The notes under the pieces are model-generated. The model was not told the origin of the DNA. It did not search any database and saw nothing but the letters and a program-made list of their open reading frames with translations. The position numbers and the translations under genes are program-made. Below, in pieces: positions 1 to 6,547 of a stretch of DNA of 17,944 bases. The stretch is from Candidatus Coliplasma caballi (GTDB lineage Bacteria > Bacillota > Clostridia > Oscillospirales > CAG-382). Location of the stretch: positions 1 through 17,944 of the forward strand of contig JAGHTH010000049.1 in assembly GCA_018065365.1 (NCBI GenBank). Reading direction: 5' to 3'. Numbering within the stretch: position 1 is the first letter of the stretch; the number at the start of each line of letters is the position of its first letter.

Positions 1-11
1 CGCTATCCACA

Positions 12-182
12 GCACCACGGCGCCCTTTTCAAGGGAGCTGGCGAGCGCAAAGCGCGAGACTGAGGGATGATGTTCTGTTTCTATCATCCTGCAAAGCCAA
101 TGCTTTTCATAAACAGTTCTTTCAGAAAGCCATCCCTCAGTCGCCTGCGGCGACAGCTCCCTTGGGAAGGGCGCCGTGGTGC
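12..182. repeat. MITE-like inverted repeat in gene-free leader
   Basis: Two arms face each other, at 12-69 and 131-182. Both contain GCACCACGGCGCCCTT, AAGGGAGCTG and CTGAGGGATG (the second arm as its reverse complement), separated by about 61 bases of unrelated AT-richer sequence. Each arm carries a small internal palindrome that differs between arms: GCGAGCGC-AAA-GCGCGAG-like on the left and TCGCC-TGC-GGCGA on the right. No transposase is visible. It may be a non-autonomous mobile repeat or a dispersed palindrome. No clear target-site duplication was seen. The first ATG of the long downstream reading frame (base 67) lies inside the left arm and is not a believable start. No other gene was found in bases 1-357. 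Confidence 0.6.
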
Positions 183-220
183 GATGTATGGGGTATGGCA
201 ATCTTACGGTAAGCAAAAAT

Positions 221-325
221 CCTCCCGCGCATCGAAGATGCGCGACCTATCGCGACTATACGCGAAGCGTATGGGAGCGACCTCCCGCGCTGAAAAGCGC
301 GACCTATCGCGACCGGAGGGAGCGA
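221..325. repeat. modular palindromic hairpin repeats
   Basis: Two head-to-tail units start at 221 and 281, each with CCTCCCGCGC. After a short variable insert each continues GCGCGACCTATCGCGAC and ends in a GGGAGCGACC block. Within the units lie hairpins whose loops are GAA or GAAA and whose stems differ in sequence but remain complementary: GCGCATC/GATGCGC (227-243), ATACGC/GCGTAT (258-272) and GCGCT/AGCGC (287-300). The constant CGCGA-CCTA-TCGCG part is itself a palindrome. The array stops just before the ribosome binding site of the 358 gene, so it would lie in that gene's leader. It could be a dispersed intergenic repeat family; its role is unknown. Confidence 0.6.
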
Positions 326-357
326 CCTATCGTTCTGCATACAGAAAGGATTATCAC

Positions 358-3054
358 ATGGACACGACTTTGAATGAGGAAAGGCGGCTGGAAACGCCGG
401 AGGGATCGAAATACAGGTACTACAAGAAGACGTTCCTGTATTCCGCGATCATCGCGGTCGCGATCACTCTGCCGTTCGTGATCTACGAATGGGTGGTTAC
501 GGGGCACGGCGTTTTTCTCTATTACGGCGATTACAACGCGCAGCAGCTCGCGTTTTACCGGCATTGCGTTGACGCGGTGCATCAGGGGAATTTCGGGTGG
601 GATTGGTACACCGACCTCGGCTCGAATTTTGTGGGCAGCTACTCTTACTATATGATCGGAAGCCCGTTCTTCTGGATTATGTGCCTGTTCCCGTCGTCGT
701 GGGCGCCCTATCTGATGGGGCCGGTGTATATCCTCAAATACATTACCGCCGCGATGCTGGCGTACTGCTACCTCAAACGCTGGGTAAAGAACAAGGATTA
801 CGCCGTGCTGGGCGCGCTGCTGTACGCGTTCTGCGGTTTCCAGGTCTATAACACGTTTTTCAATCAGTACCACGAGGTCGTGGCGCTGTTCCCGCTGTTG
901 CTGATCGGCATGGAAGAACTCGTGCAGAACGATCGCAAGGGGATTTTCGCGGTTGCCGTGGCGCTCAACGCGATGTGCAACTATTTCATGTTCGCCGGGC
1001 AGGTCGTGTTCTGCGTTCTGTATTTCTTCTTCCGTTTCGCAGACCGGTCGTTCCGCATTACGTTAAAGCGGTTCGGCTCGCTCGTTCTGGAAGCGGTGCT
1101 GGGCGCGATGATGAGCATGGTGCTGTTCTGGCCGGCGGCTTTGGGCGTGCTGGGGAACTCCCGCGTCAACCGTTCGTTTGCGACCTTGCAGGCGGTGCTG
1201 TACTGGAAAAAGGACGGCGGGCTGTATTGGCAGCGGTACGGGCAGATCCTCGAATCGTATTTCTTCCCGCCCGACATTCCGGCGCGCGTCAATTTCTTCT
1301 ACGGACACACGGCGCGGTGGGCTTCCATTTCGGGCTGGCTGCCGATGTTCGGCATGACCGGCACGTTCGCGCTGTTCACGACCAAGAGAAGAAATTGGCT
1401 CAAGGCGCTGATCGTCTTTTTGATCATTTGCTCGTTCGTTCCCGGGCTGAACTCGATGTTCTTCCTGGGGAACTCGTCCTATTACGCGCGGTGGTTCTAT
1501 CTGATGGTCATGATGATGATCGTCGGCACGATTCTGGCGCTCGACAACCCGTCGTCGCGCTGGAAAGGCGCGCTCGCGGCGAGCTTGACCGCCATTCTGG
1601 CGATCGCAATTCCGCTCGGGCTGCGTTGGTATGACGATCCCTCGACCGAGAAATCGGTGGACTATCAGTTGGGGCGCGCGCCGTTCCCGCTGCGATTCTG
1701 GCTTTACACCGGCATCGCGATCGCGGGCGTGTGGCTGCTGTGGTTTTTGATCAAGCATTACCGCGGGACGAAGGTGTTTACCAAAGCGCTGCTGATCGCG
1801 ACGAGCGTAACCATCGTGGTCTATGCGTGCATCCACATCGAAAACGGCAAGGAACATTCGCACGCGAGCGATTTTATGGTGGATCAATGTCTGAACGGCG
1901 AGGTGGAATTGCCCGATCCGGAGGAGAATTTCTACCGCATCGACTTTTACCGCACGGACAGCATCAGCACGATCGACAACCTCGGGCTGTATTGGCATTA
2001 TCCGTCGATCGAATGCTTCCACACGGTCATCCCGCCGTCGATCATGGACTTTTACAACCTGCTCGGGTATTACCGCTCGGTCGGCTCGCGCACGCTTTCG
2101 TCGTGGTACGGGCTGCGGGCGTTCACTTCGACGAGGTACTCGCTGATCCGTGAGGGAACGAACGGCAGAAAGAACGTTTCGGTCGATCCGAACGACGAGA
2201 GCGAGATCGAAAAATACGAAAACAGCACGTCGTGGGATTACGTGGGCGAGCAGGACGGCAAGAGCGTGTTCGTCAAGGAACAGTTCGCCACCGACAAGGG
2301 CTGGACGTACGTAAACACGCAGAACAAGTTTGACATTTACGAGAACGAACATTGGCTGCCGATGGGCTTCTACTACGACGAATTCATGACCGAAACGCAG
2401 TTCAAAAAGCTCGGGAGCGGTTTGCAGCGCACCTGTCTGCTCTGCAATTACCTGGTCGTTCCGGACGACATGGCGGAGTATTATTCGCGTTTCATGACGC
2501 AGGTCAATTACGGCGACAAGGGCAGAAAGAGCGCGAACTTCCAAAGCTTTGAAAAGGGCGTAGAGGAGCGCCGAAACGAGACGTGCGAGAACTTCGTCTG
2601 GGGGTCTTCGGGCTTCTCGGCGGACATTACGACGGAAGACGCGGAGATCGTGTTCTTCTCGGTGCCTGCGGAAGACGGCTGGAGCGCAAAGGTCAACGGC
2701 AAAAAGGCGGAAGTTCTGACCGTGTTTGCCGGGCTGATGGCGGTCGAGGTGCCGGCGGGAACTTCGCACATTGAATTTTCCTACGTCACCAACGGCATCG
2801 GTGTCGGCGCGGCGGTTACGGGCGTCGGGATCGCCGTGTTCGTCGTGTATCTGCTGTATTACAAGAAGAAAAAGCACAAGGCGGGGTATCGCTTCTTCGC
2901 GGAAGATTACTACGAGGAAGGCGACGTCAATCTGCCGAGCAAAAAAGAGTTGAAGCAGCAGAAAGAAGCCGAAAAGGCCGCGGAAGCGGAACACTCCGAA
3001 GAAGCGGGAAGCGCCGAAGAAACCGAAAATTCCGAAGAAACGCCGGAAGCATAA
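358..3054 (+). CDS. YfhO-family polytopic membrane protein (probable GT-C type glycosyltransferase)
   Basis: This 898-residue protein resembles the YfhO family, multi-pass membrane proteins linked in Bacillus and Listeria to glycosylation of teichoic acids and related envelope polymers. A charged N-terminus is followed by a membrane segment at about residues 25-46, then the family-typical acidic loop GDYNAQQ (D58) and a W-Y-D-LGSNFVGSYSYY-like stretch. Many further helices fill the first 500-550 residues. A large extracytoplasmic domain follows, then a last helix at about 812-836, a KKKK stop-transfer and an acidic Glu-rich tail (about 855-898) that should be cytoplasmic. The start at 358 is chosen because AGAAAGGA lies at 342-349 with 8-base spacing; the frame is open from 67, but that part is repeat sequence. 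The sugar donor and acceptor cannot be read from sequence. It ends at a strong terminator. Confidence 0.85.
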   Translation: MDTTLNEERRLETPEGSKYRYYKKTFLYSAIIAVAITLPFVIYEWVVTGHGVFLYYGDYNAQQLAFYRHCVDAVHQGNFGWDWYTDLGSNFVGSYSYYMIGSPFFWIMCLFPSSWAPYLMGPVYILKYITAAMLAYCYLKRWVKNKDYAVLGALLYAFCGFQVYNTFFNQYHEVVALFPLLLIGMEELVQNDRKGIFAVAVALNAMCNYFMFAGQVVFCVLYFFFRFADRSFRITLKRFGSLVLEAVLGAMMSMVLFWPAALGVLGNSRVNRSFATLQAVLYWKKDGGLYWQRYGQILESYFFPPDIPARVNFFYGHTARWASISGWLPMFGMTGTFALFTTKRRNWLKALIVFLIICSFVPGLNSMFFLGNSSYYARWFYLMVMMMIVGTILALDNPSSRWKGALAASLTAILAIAIPLGLRWYDDPSTEKSVDYQLGRAPFPLRFWLYTGIAIAGVWLLWFLIKHYRGTKVFTKALLIATSVTIVVYACIHIENGKEHSHASDFMVDQCLNGEVELPDPEENFYRIDFYRTDSISTIDNLGLYWHYPSIECFHTVIPPSIMDFYNLLGYYRSVGSRTLSSWYGLRAFTSTRYSLIREGTNGRKNVSVDPNDESEIEKYENSTSWDYVGEQDGKSVFVKEQFATDKGWTYVNTQNKFDIYENEHWLPMGFYYDEFMTETQFKKLGSGLQRTCLLCNYLVVPDDMAEYYSRFMTQVNYGDKGRKSANFQSFEKGVEERRNETCENFVWGSSGFSADITTEDAEIVFFSVPAEDGWSAKVNGKKAEVLTVFAGLMAVEVPAGTSHIEFSYVTNGIGVGAAVTGVGIAVFVVYLLYYKKKKHKAGYRFFAEDYYEEGDVNLPSKKELKQQKEAEKAAEAEHSEEAGSAEETENSEETPEA

Positions 3055-3060
3055 AAAACG

Positions 3061-3092
3061 GGAGAGAAGCCGAAACGGTTTCTCTCCTTTTG
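3061..3092. terminator. bidirectional intrinsic terminator between convergent genes
   Basis: The 27-base hairpin 3061-3087 has a GGAGAGAA/TTCTCTCC stem extended by GCCG/CGGT with one G-T pair and an AAA loop. It is followed by TTTT on the plus strand and preceded by six A at 3053-3058, which reads as a T-run on the minus strand. It can therefore serve both the 358-3054 gene and the opposing 3107-3973 gene. The stem is nearly identical to the terminator at 10741-10770. Confidence 0.9.
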
Positions 3093-3106
3093 GTTTTGAG
3101 TGGAAT

Positions 3107-3973
3107 TTACTCGGTGTTTTTGCAGTTGCCGATCGGTTGGACGGGGCCGGAATTGCCGCAGACACCGCGATCGTCGGCGTAGGGGTAGAACTCGCAGAGC
3201 GGGAAATTCAGTTTGCCGAACACGCTGCACGGATCGGAGCTGTCGGACGCGGGCGTGCTGTCTTTGTCGGGCAGGTAGAACGCTTTTGCCGGGATGACGA
3301 GCTGCACCGGGCGTTCCATGCGCGTAACCGTGAACAGACCGACGCTCACGTAGATGTTGTTCACGCCGATGCCGTCGTTGAACTCGCCGTCGAAATAGCC
3401 GCGGACGCGTTCCGGGATCGTGTCGGCGTTCATGCAGGAATGTCCGAACGGGCGGGTGCGGTCCCACACCTTGACGTCGAGGCAGATCGGTGTCGCGGCT
3501 TCGATCGTTACGGTGGGCAGGATCGGATCGCGGTTGCAATGAATGGTGTCGGGATCGAGGCAGAAGCCGTCGTTCTCGGGATCGGAATGGAAGATCGAAA
3601 CGTTCTTTTCGCTGCCGTACAGGATCACTTTTTTGTCGAACGCGCAAAGTCCTTTGACGCATTGCGATCTGCCGCCGCACATACAGCATTCGAGTGCGAC
3701 GCAGAAGAAAAAGCGGATCGTTACCTGATAGAAGCCGCGATTGAACGGAACGGTATCCAGCGTGATATTGGTTTGCAGGATGGTTACGTCGGTGCAGCGC
3801 ACCGCGGTCGCGTGGTCCACGACCTCCTGGGCGTGATCGCAGAGATGCACGCGCAGGTCTTCCAAACAGTCTTTGTCTTTGGCGGAATCGAAGATCTTGT
3901 TGACCGTAACGCAGCAGAGTTGATCCGAGCGCCCGCAGAGTCCGCTGGACAGGTTGTTTTGTGTCGAATTCAT
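3107..3973 (-). CDS. conserved Cys-rich clostridial protein, function unknown
   Basis: A 288-residue soluble protein with 20 cysteines and no signal peptide or membrane segment. It carries blocks I recall from a conserved but uncharacterised clostridial family: IFDSAKDKDCLEDLRV near residue 27, VPFNRGFYQVTIRFFF near 80, and AFDKKVILYGSE near 110. I cannot assign a reaction. The high Cys content, including ECCMC near residue 95, could mean metal binding or disulfide cross-linking, as in some spore-coat proteins; that is inference only. The start at 3973 is chosen for its perfect AAAGGAGGA site six bases upstream; an upstream in-frame ATG (4072) would cross the neighbour's promoter. A sigma-K/E-like promoter lies upstream. 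The gene is convergent with the YfhO gene and divergent from the 4147 gene. Confidence 0.8.
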   Translation of the reverse strand: MNSTQNNLSSGLCGRSDQLCCVTVNKIFDSAKDKDCLEDLRVHLCDHAQEVVDHATAVRCTDVTILQTNITLDTVPFNRGFYQVTIRFFFCVALECCMCGGRSQCVKGLCAFDKKVILYGSEKNVSIFHSDPENDGFCLDPDTIHCNRDPILPTVTIEAATPICLDVKVWDRTRPFGHSCMNADTIPERVRGYFDGEFNDGIGVNNIYVSVGLFTVTRMERPVQLVIPAKAFYLPDKDSTPASDSSDPCSVFGKLNFPLCEFYPYADDRGVCGNSGPVQPIGNCKNTE

Positions 3974-4011
3974 CGGGAGTCCTCCTTTGTGGAATTTCTT
4001 TTTCCGTTGAC

Positions 4012-4039
4012 AGTGTATGCGGCGGAGGGAAAAAGGTGC
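4012..4039 (-). promoter_or_regulatory. possible sporulation sigma (K/E type) promoter
   Basis: On the minus strand CATACACT (4019-4012) matches the -10 element CATACANT or CATANNNTA used by the mother-cell sigma factors E and K of spore formers. GCACC (4039-4035) lies 15 bases further upstream and resembles the AC-containing -35 of sigma K. The predicted transcript would start about 30 bases before the ribosome binding site region of the 3973 start. Short motifs of this kind occur by chance, so this is a lead, not a firm call. Confidence 0.4.
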
Positions 4040-4065
4040 GCGGGCGGAGTTTTTTGCCGGATCTA

Positions 4066-4094
4066 TTGACAAATCGCGCGCTTTGTGTTATGTT
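4066..4094 (+). promoter_or_regulatory. sigma-A type promoter for the 4147 gene
   Basis: A perfect TTGACA (4066-4071) is followed after 17 bases by TATGTT (4089-4094). The predicted start is near 4101, giving a leader of about 45 bases before the ATG at 4147. Confidence 0.7.
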
Positions 4095-4146
4095 ACGGAA
4101 TGTAAGCGCGTGCGTTTCGCCGCGAAAGAAAGGAAGAAATGGGAAT

Positions 4147-5280
4147 ATGAAACGAGTGATCGTGATTTTTCTGGCGTGTGTCTTGCTTTTCTCCGCGACC
4201 GCGTTCGTGTCGGACGCGGACACCGGCGTTTCCGTCGGAGCGGATCGGATCTCGGACGAAGCGCGGCGGAACTACGTCAACGCGATGCTTGCGTATCATC
4301 TTTCCGAAAGCGGAGAAAAGATAGTTTCCGAGTCTCTGAAAAACGGGAAATGCGTTCTGTTTTTCTTTGAGGGCGCGAGCAATCACGCGCTGGCGAAAAG
4401 CGGTTTTTCCAATCACGCGCACTATCGGTTTTCCGCCGTCTGCATCGTCGTGCGGCTGGTCGGGGATCGCCCGGAGATCGTCTTTTTCGACGACTTTTGT
4501 TCCACCATTCCCGATAATCCGCGCGCAGCCGATTCCCGCGCCGACGCGGTCGCAACGCTGCTGGACGGCGTTTACCCGGTCGTCAACTGCAACCATTTCG
4601 GCTACGCCGCGCTGCACGTTCCGGCGTACGATTGGGGGACCGCGCTGCGCTGTTACCGCGCCGGGCATTACATCGACGTATGTTACGGGATCAATATTCA
4701 CAGCCGCGGCACCGACTACATCAACGTTACGACGAACAATTCCGCCGGCTGTCTGCTCGTCGGGAAAACCGTCGGCGCGTCGTCCGGCTACAACGATTTC
4801 ATGTATGCCGTCGCGGGCATTTCCGATGCGCGAAACAACGCGTTTGGCGAGGTCGCGCTGGACTACGGCTGCGTGGTCATCGACCGGGCGCTTTACAGGC
4901 AGGAACTGCGGGAGATCTACGACAGCGGCGCGGGAGATTCCGCCGAGATCGCCCGTCTGCTGATCAACTACACCAACGGGATCAACGCCTGCGCCAAGCA
5001 GTACGTTCTCGACGCGGAGTCCGCGCGGGAGGAATCCGAAGAATCGTCGGAAGCGTTCGAAGTCAGCCGTGAAACGTCGGCAGAATCTTCGGAAGAAGCA
5101 GAGGAAAGTTCCGATGCGCCCGTTCCCGAGCCGTCGGAAGCGCCGACGGAAAGCGAAAAGTCCGTTCCCGAGCCGTCGAAAGCGCCGACGGAAAGTCGTG
5201 TCGGCACCATTTTGCTTGCCGTCGCGGGAGGCGCGGCGGTCATTCTTGCGGCGGTGTTTGTGTGGTTGAAACGGAAATAA
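4147..5280 (+). CDS. secreted membrane-anchored protein, possible YkuD-like His/Cys enzyme
   Basis: A 377-residue protein with an N-terminal signal sequence (residues 1-20), a globular domain (about 30-290), a Ser/Glu/Pro-rich stalk (about 291-350) and a C-terminal helix with KRK end (353-377), so it should sit on the outer membrane face. The globular domain contains INIHSRG (H185) and NSAGCLLVG (C202), spaced like the His and Cys of YkuD-type L,D-transpeptidases and related hydrolases; overall similarity is too weak for a firm family call. There is no LPXTG motif. The stalk holds a 14-codon duplication and six Ser-x-Glu sites between 297 and 317. The start at 4147 has AGGA at 4131-4134 and a good signal peptide; longer in-frame starts would lie upstream of the promoter at 4066. 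A terminator follows at 5301. Confidence 0.75.
   Translation: MKRVIVIFLACVLLFSATAFVSDADTGVSVGADRISDEARRNYVNAMLAYHLSESGEKIVSESLKNGKCVLFFFEGASNHALAKSGFSNHAHYRFSAVCIVVRLVGDRPEIVFFDDFCSTIPDNPRAADSRADAVATLLDGVYPVVNCNHFGYAALHVPAYDWGTALRCYRAGHYIDVCYGINIHSRGTDYINVTTNNSAGCLLVGKTVGASSGYNDFMYAVAGISDARNNAFGEVALDYGCVVIDRALYRQELREIYDSGAGDSAEIARLLINYTNGINACAKQYVLDAESAREESEESSEAFEVSRETSAESSEEAEESSDAPVPEPSEAPTESEKSVPEPSKAPTESRVGTILLAVAGGAAVILAAVFVWLKRK
5121..5195 (+). repeat. 33-base direct repeat inside the stalk coding region
   Basis: Copies at 5121-5153 and 5163-5195 differ at one base and are offset by 42 bases, so the frame is kept and the peptide motif V-P-E-P-S-x-A-P-T-E-S is doubled. It looks like a recent in-frame tandem duplication that lengthens the stalk. 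Confidence 0.85.
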
Positions 5281-5300
5281 GAGGACTTGTCGGTAAGTGG

Positions 5301-5326
5301 AAGAATGGCGAAAGCCGTTCTTTTTT
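5301..5326 (+). terminator. intrinsic terminator after the 4147 gene
   Basis: The nine-pair stem AAGAATGGC/GCCGTTCTT (5301-5309 with 5314-5322, one G-T pair) has a GAAA loop and ends in a run of six T. Confidence 0.9.
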
Positions 5327-5351
5327 ACAGAATGCCACGGAAAACGCGGGA

Positions 5352-5380
5352 TTGACTTTCCGGGAAAAATGTGATATACT
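5352..5380 (+). promoter_or_regulatory. sigma-A type promoter for the 5435 transcript
   Basis: TTGACT (5352-5357), 17-base spacer, TATACT (5375-5380). The predicted start near 5387 lies just after an in-frame ATG at 5384, which argues that translation begins at 5435 instead. No other promoter or terminator is evident before the HMA and ATPase genes, so this promoter may drive all three. Confidence 0.8.
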
Positions 5381-5434
5381 ATCATGAAACAATTTGCGAA
5401 CAAACGAGAAAAAGCGGAAAGGAGTGAAGCGAAA

Positions 5435-6271
5435 ATGGAAGAACAGAAGCCCGAAATCGACTTGGAACACGGCGTCAGGCATACCGAGATCCCGACGGGG
5501 AAGAAGATCGCCGCCATTTTCGTAACGCTTCTCTGTCTTGCCGCCGTCGCGGTCGTCTGCACGGGGTTGGGCGGGATCATCTGGTTTGAGGGGCGCGAGG
5601 TCGATATTTCGGTCGAAACGTCCGGGAAGACCTACACCGAAAGCGTAACGTTCAAGGTCGAGAACGTTTTGGGCATGGATCTTTTGCTCGGCGGAGAGAA
5701 AGGCACGCCCGCGATGCTCCAAAAGCAGACCGGAGAGGGCTGGACGGACGTTTGCGAGATCAGTTTTTCCAAAGGGAGCGGCGCCGCGGTGTCCGCAAAG
5801 TACGGCGGGGTGTTTTCGCATCTCGCGCCGGGCGGCTCTCTGGAATACCGGCTGGACGGAAAACTGTTGGAAACCATGGAGAGCGGAACGTATCGGCTCG
5901 CCGTGTATTACATCAGCGAGGAACAGTACGAGGACTTTCTGAACGGGCTTGCCGAGCGCATCGAGCAGTCGCTCACGGCGGAACGCTCCGCGGAAGAAAC
6001 CGTGCCGGAGGAAGAAAGCGCGGACGTTTCCGAAACGGAGAGCGCCGACTTTGAGTCGTCGGCGGAGGAAACTTCGGAAGAAACGTCGGAAGAAAGCGCG
6101 GAAGAGCCGGAAGAAAGCAGCGAGGAAATATCGGCGGAAGTTCCCGTGCCGGAGATCCAGGCGCTGTATAAGGTATTTACGTTCAAGTCAAGAGAAGACG
6201 GCGTCGTGGAGGAAAGCGAAACCACGGCAGGCGCCGCCGACAAACAGGAAGAATCGGAAACAGAGCCGTAA
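5435..6271 (+). CDS. single-pass membrane protein with Glu/Ser-rich extracellular region
   Basis: A 278-residue protein of unknown function. A short charged N-terminus is followed by one membrane helix (about residues 24-51). Outside it come a beta-rich domain of roughly 120 residues, Ig-like in style by its alternating pattern ending SGTYRLAVYYISEEQ, a long Glu/Ser-rich segment (about 185-245) with eight Ser-x-Glu sites, and a last short block to residue 278. The start at 5435 has AAAGGAG (5418-5424) ten bases upstream; the ATG at 5384 falls before the expected transcription start. It precedes the HMA gene by 42 bases with no terminator, so co-transcription with the metal export genes is likely. 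An acidic extracellular region might bind cations, but nothing in the sequence proves this. Confidence 0.75.
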   Translation: MEEQKPEIDLEHGVRHTEIPTGKKIAAIFVTLLCLAAVAVVCTGLGGIIWFEGREVDISVETSGKTYTESVTFKVENVLGMDLLLGGEKGTPAMLQKQTGEGWTDVCEISFSKGSGAAVSAKYGGVFSHLAPGGSLEYRLDGKLLETMESGTYRLAVYYISEEQYEDFLNGLAERIEQSLTAERSAEETVPEEESADVSETESADFESSAEETSEETSEESAEEPEESSEEISAEVPVPEIQALYKVFTFKSREDGVVEESETTAGAADKQEESETEP

Positions 6272-6313
6272 TTACGGCAAGAAACGTTTGAACAGAGAAA
6301 AGGAGAAACCGAC

Positions 6314-6535
6314 ATGAAAAAAACGTTTGAACTCGAAGATCTGGACTGCGCGAACTGCGCTGCCAAAATGGAAGCGGCGATCAAGAAGATCGACGGCGTG
6401 AACGACGCGACGGTCAGTTTTATCGCGCAGAAACTCGTTCTGGACGCGGACGACGCGAAATTCGACGCGATCTTGAAAGAGGTCGTCAAGGTTTGCAAAA
6501 AGGTGGAGTCCGACTGCACCATTATTCTGAAATAA
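6314..6535 (+). CDS. heavy-metal-associated (HMA) domain protein
   Basis: A 73-residue single-domain protein of the HMA/CopZ ferredoxin-like fold. The metal-binding motif is D-C-A-N-C (C14 and C17), followed by the family-typical A-x-x-x-E and I-x-G-V-x-x-A-x-V pattern. Such domains bind soft metals and usually either sit at the N-terminus of P1B ATPases or work as free chaperones. The ATPase gene next to it starts 12 bases downstream and has no HMA domain of its own, so this protein probably supplies that function in trans. AAAAGGAG just before 6314 supports the start. An acidic residue follows the N-terminal strand (DLDC), a pattern common in Zn/Cd-type HMA domains; the metal is inferred. 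Confidence 0.9.
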   Translation: MKKTFELEDLDCANCAAKMEAAIKKIDGVNDATVSFIAQKLVLDADDAKFDAILKEVVKVCKKVESDCTIILK

Positions 6536-6547
6536 AGGGAAACATCC

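Noticed and set aside
221..325. CRISPR-like array
   Set aside because: There are only two imperfect units, the variable parts are palindromes rather than spacers, and no cas gene is present.
67..357. N-terminal extension of the YfhO protein from ATG 67
   Set aside because: It translates repeat sequence into an Arg-rich peptide, and a proper ribosome binding site precedes ATG 358.
1063..3165. Long open frame on the minus strand opposite the YfhO gene
   Set aside because: It is a GC-rich shadow: Arg-rich, no domain, no ribosome binding site, and fully covered by a recognisable protein on the other strand. The same holds for the minus frames at 7624-9066, 9088-10680 and 13083-14927 and the plus frame at 3137-4069.
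5280..5280. LPXTG sorting signal on the 4147 protein
   Set aside because: The C-terminal helix and KRK tail are present but no LPXTG-like motif precedes them.
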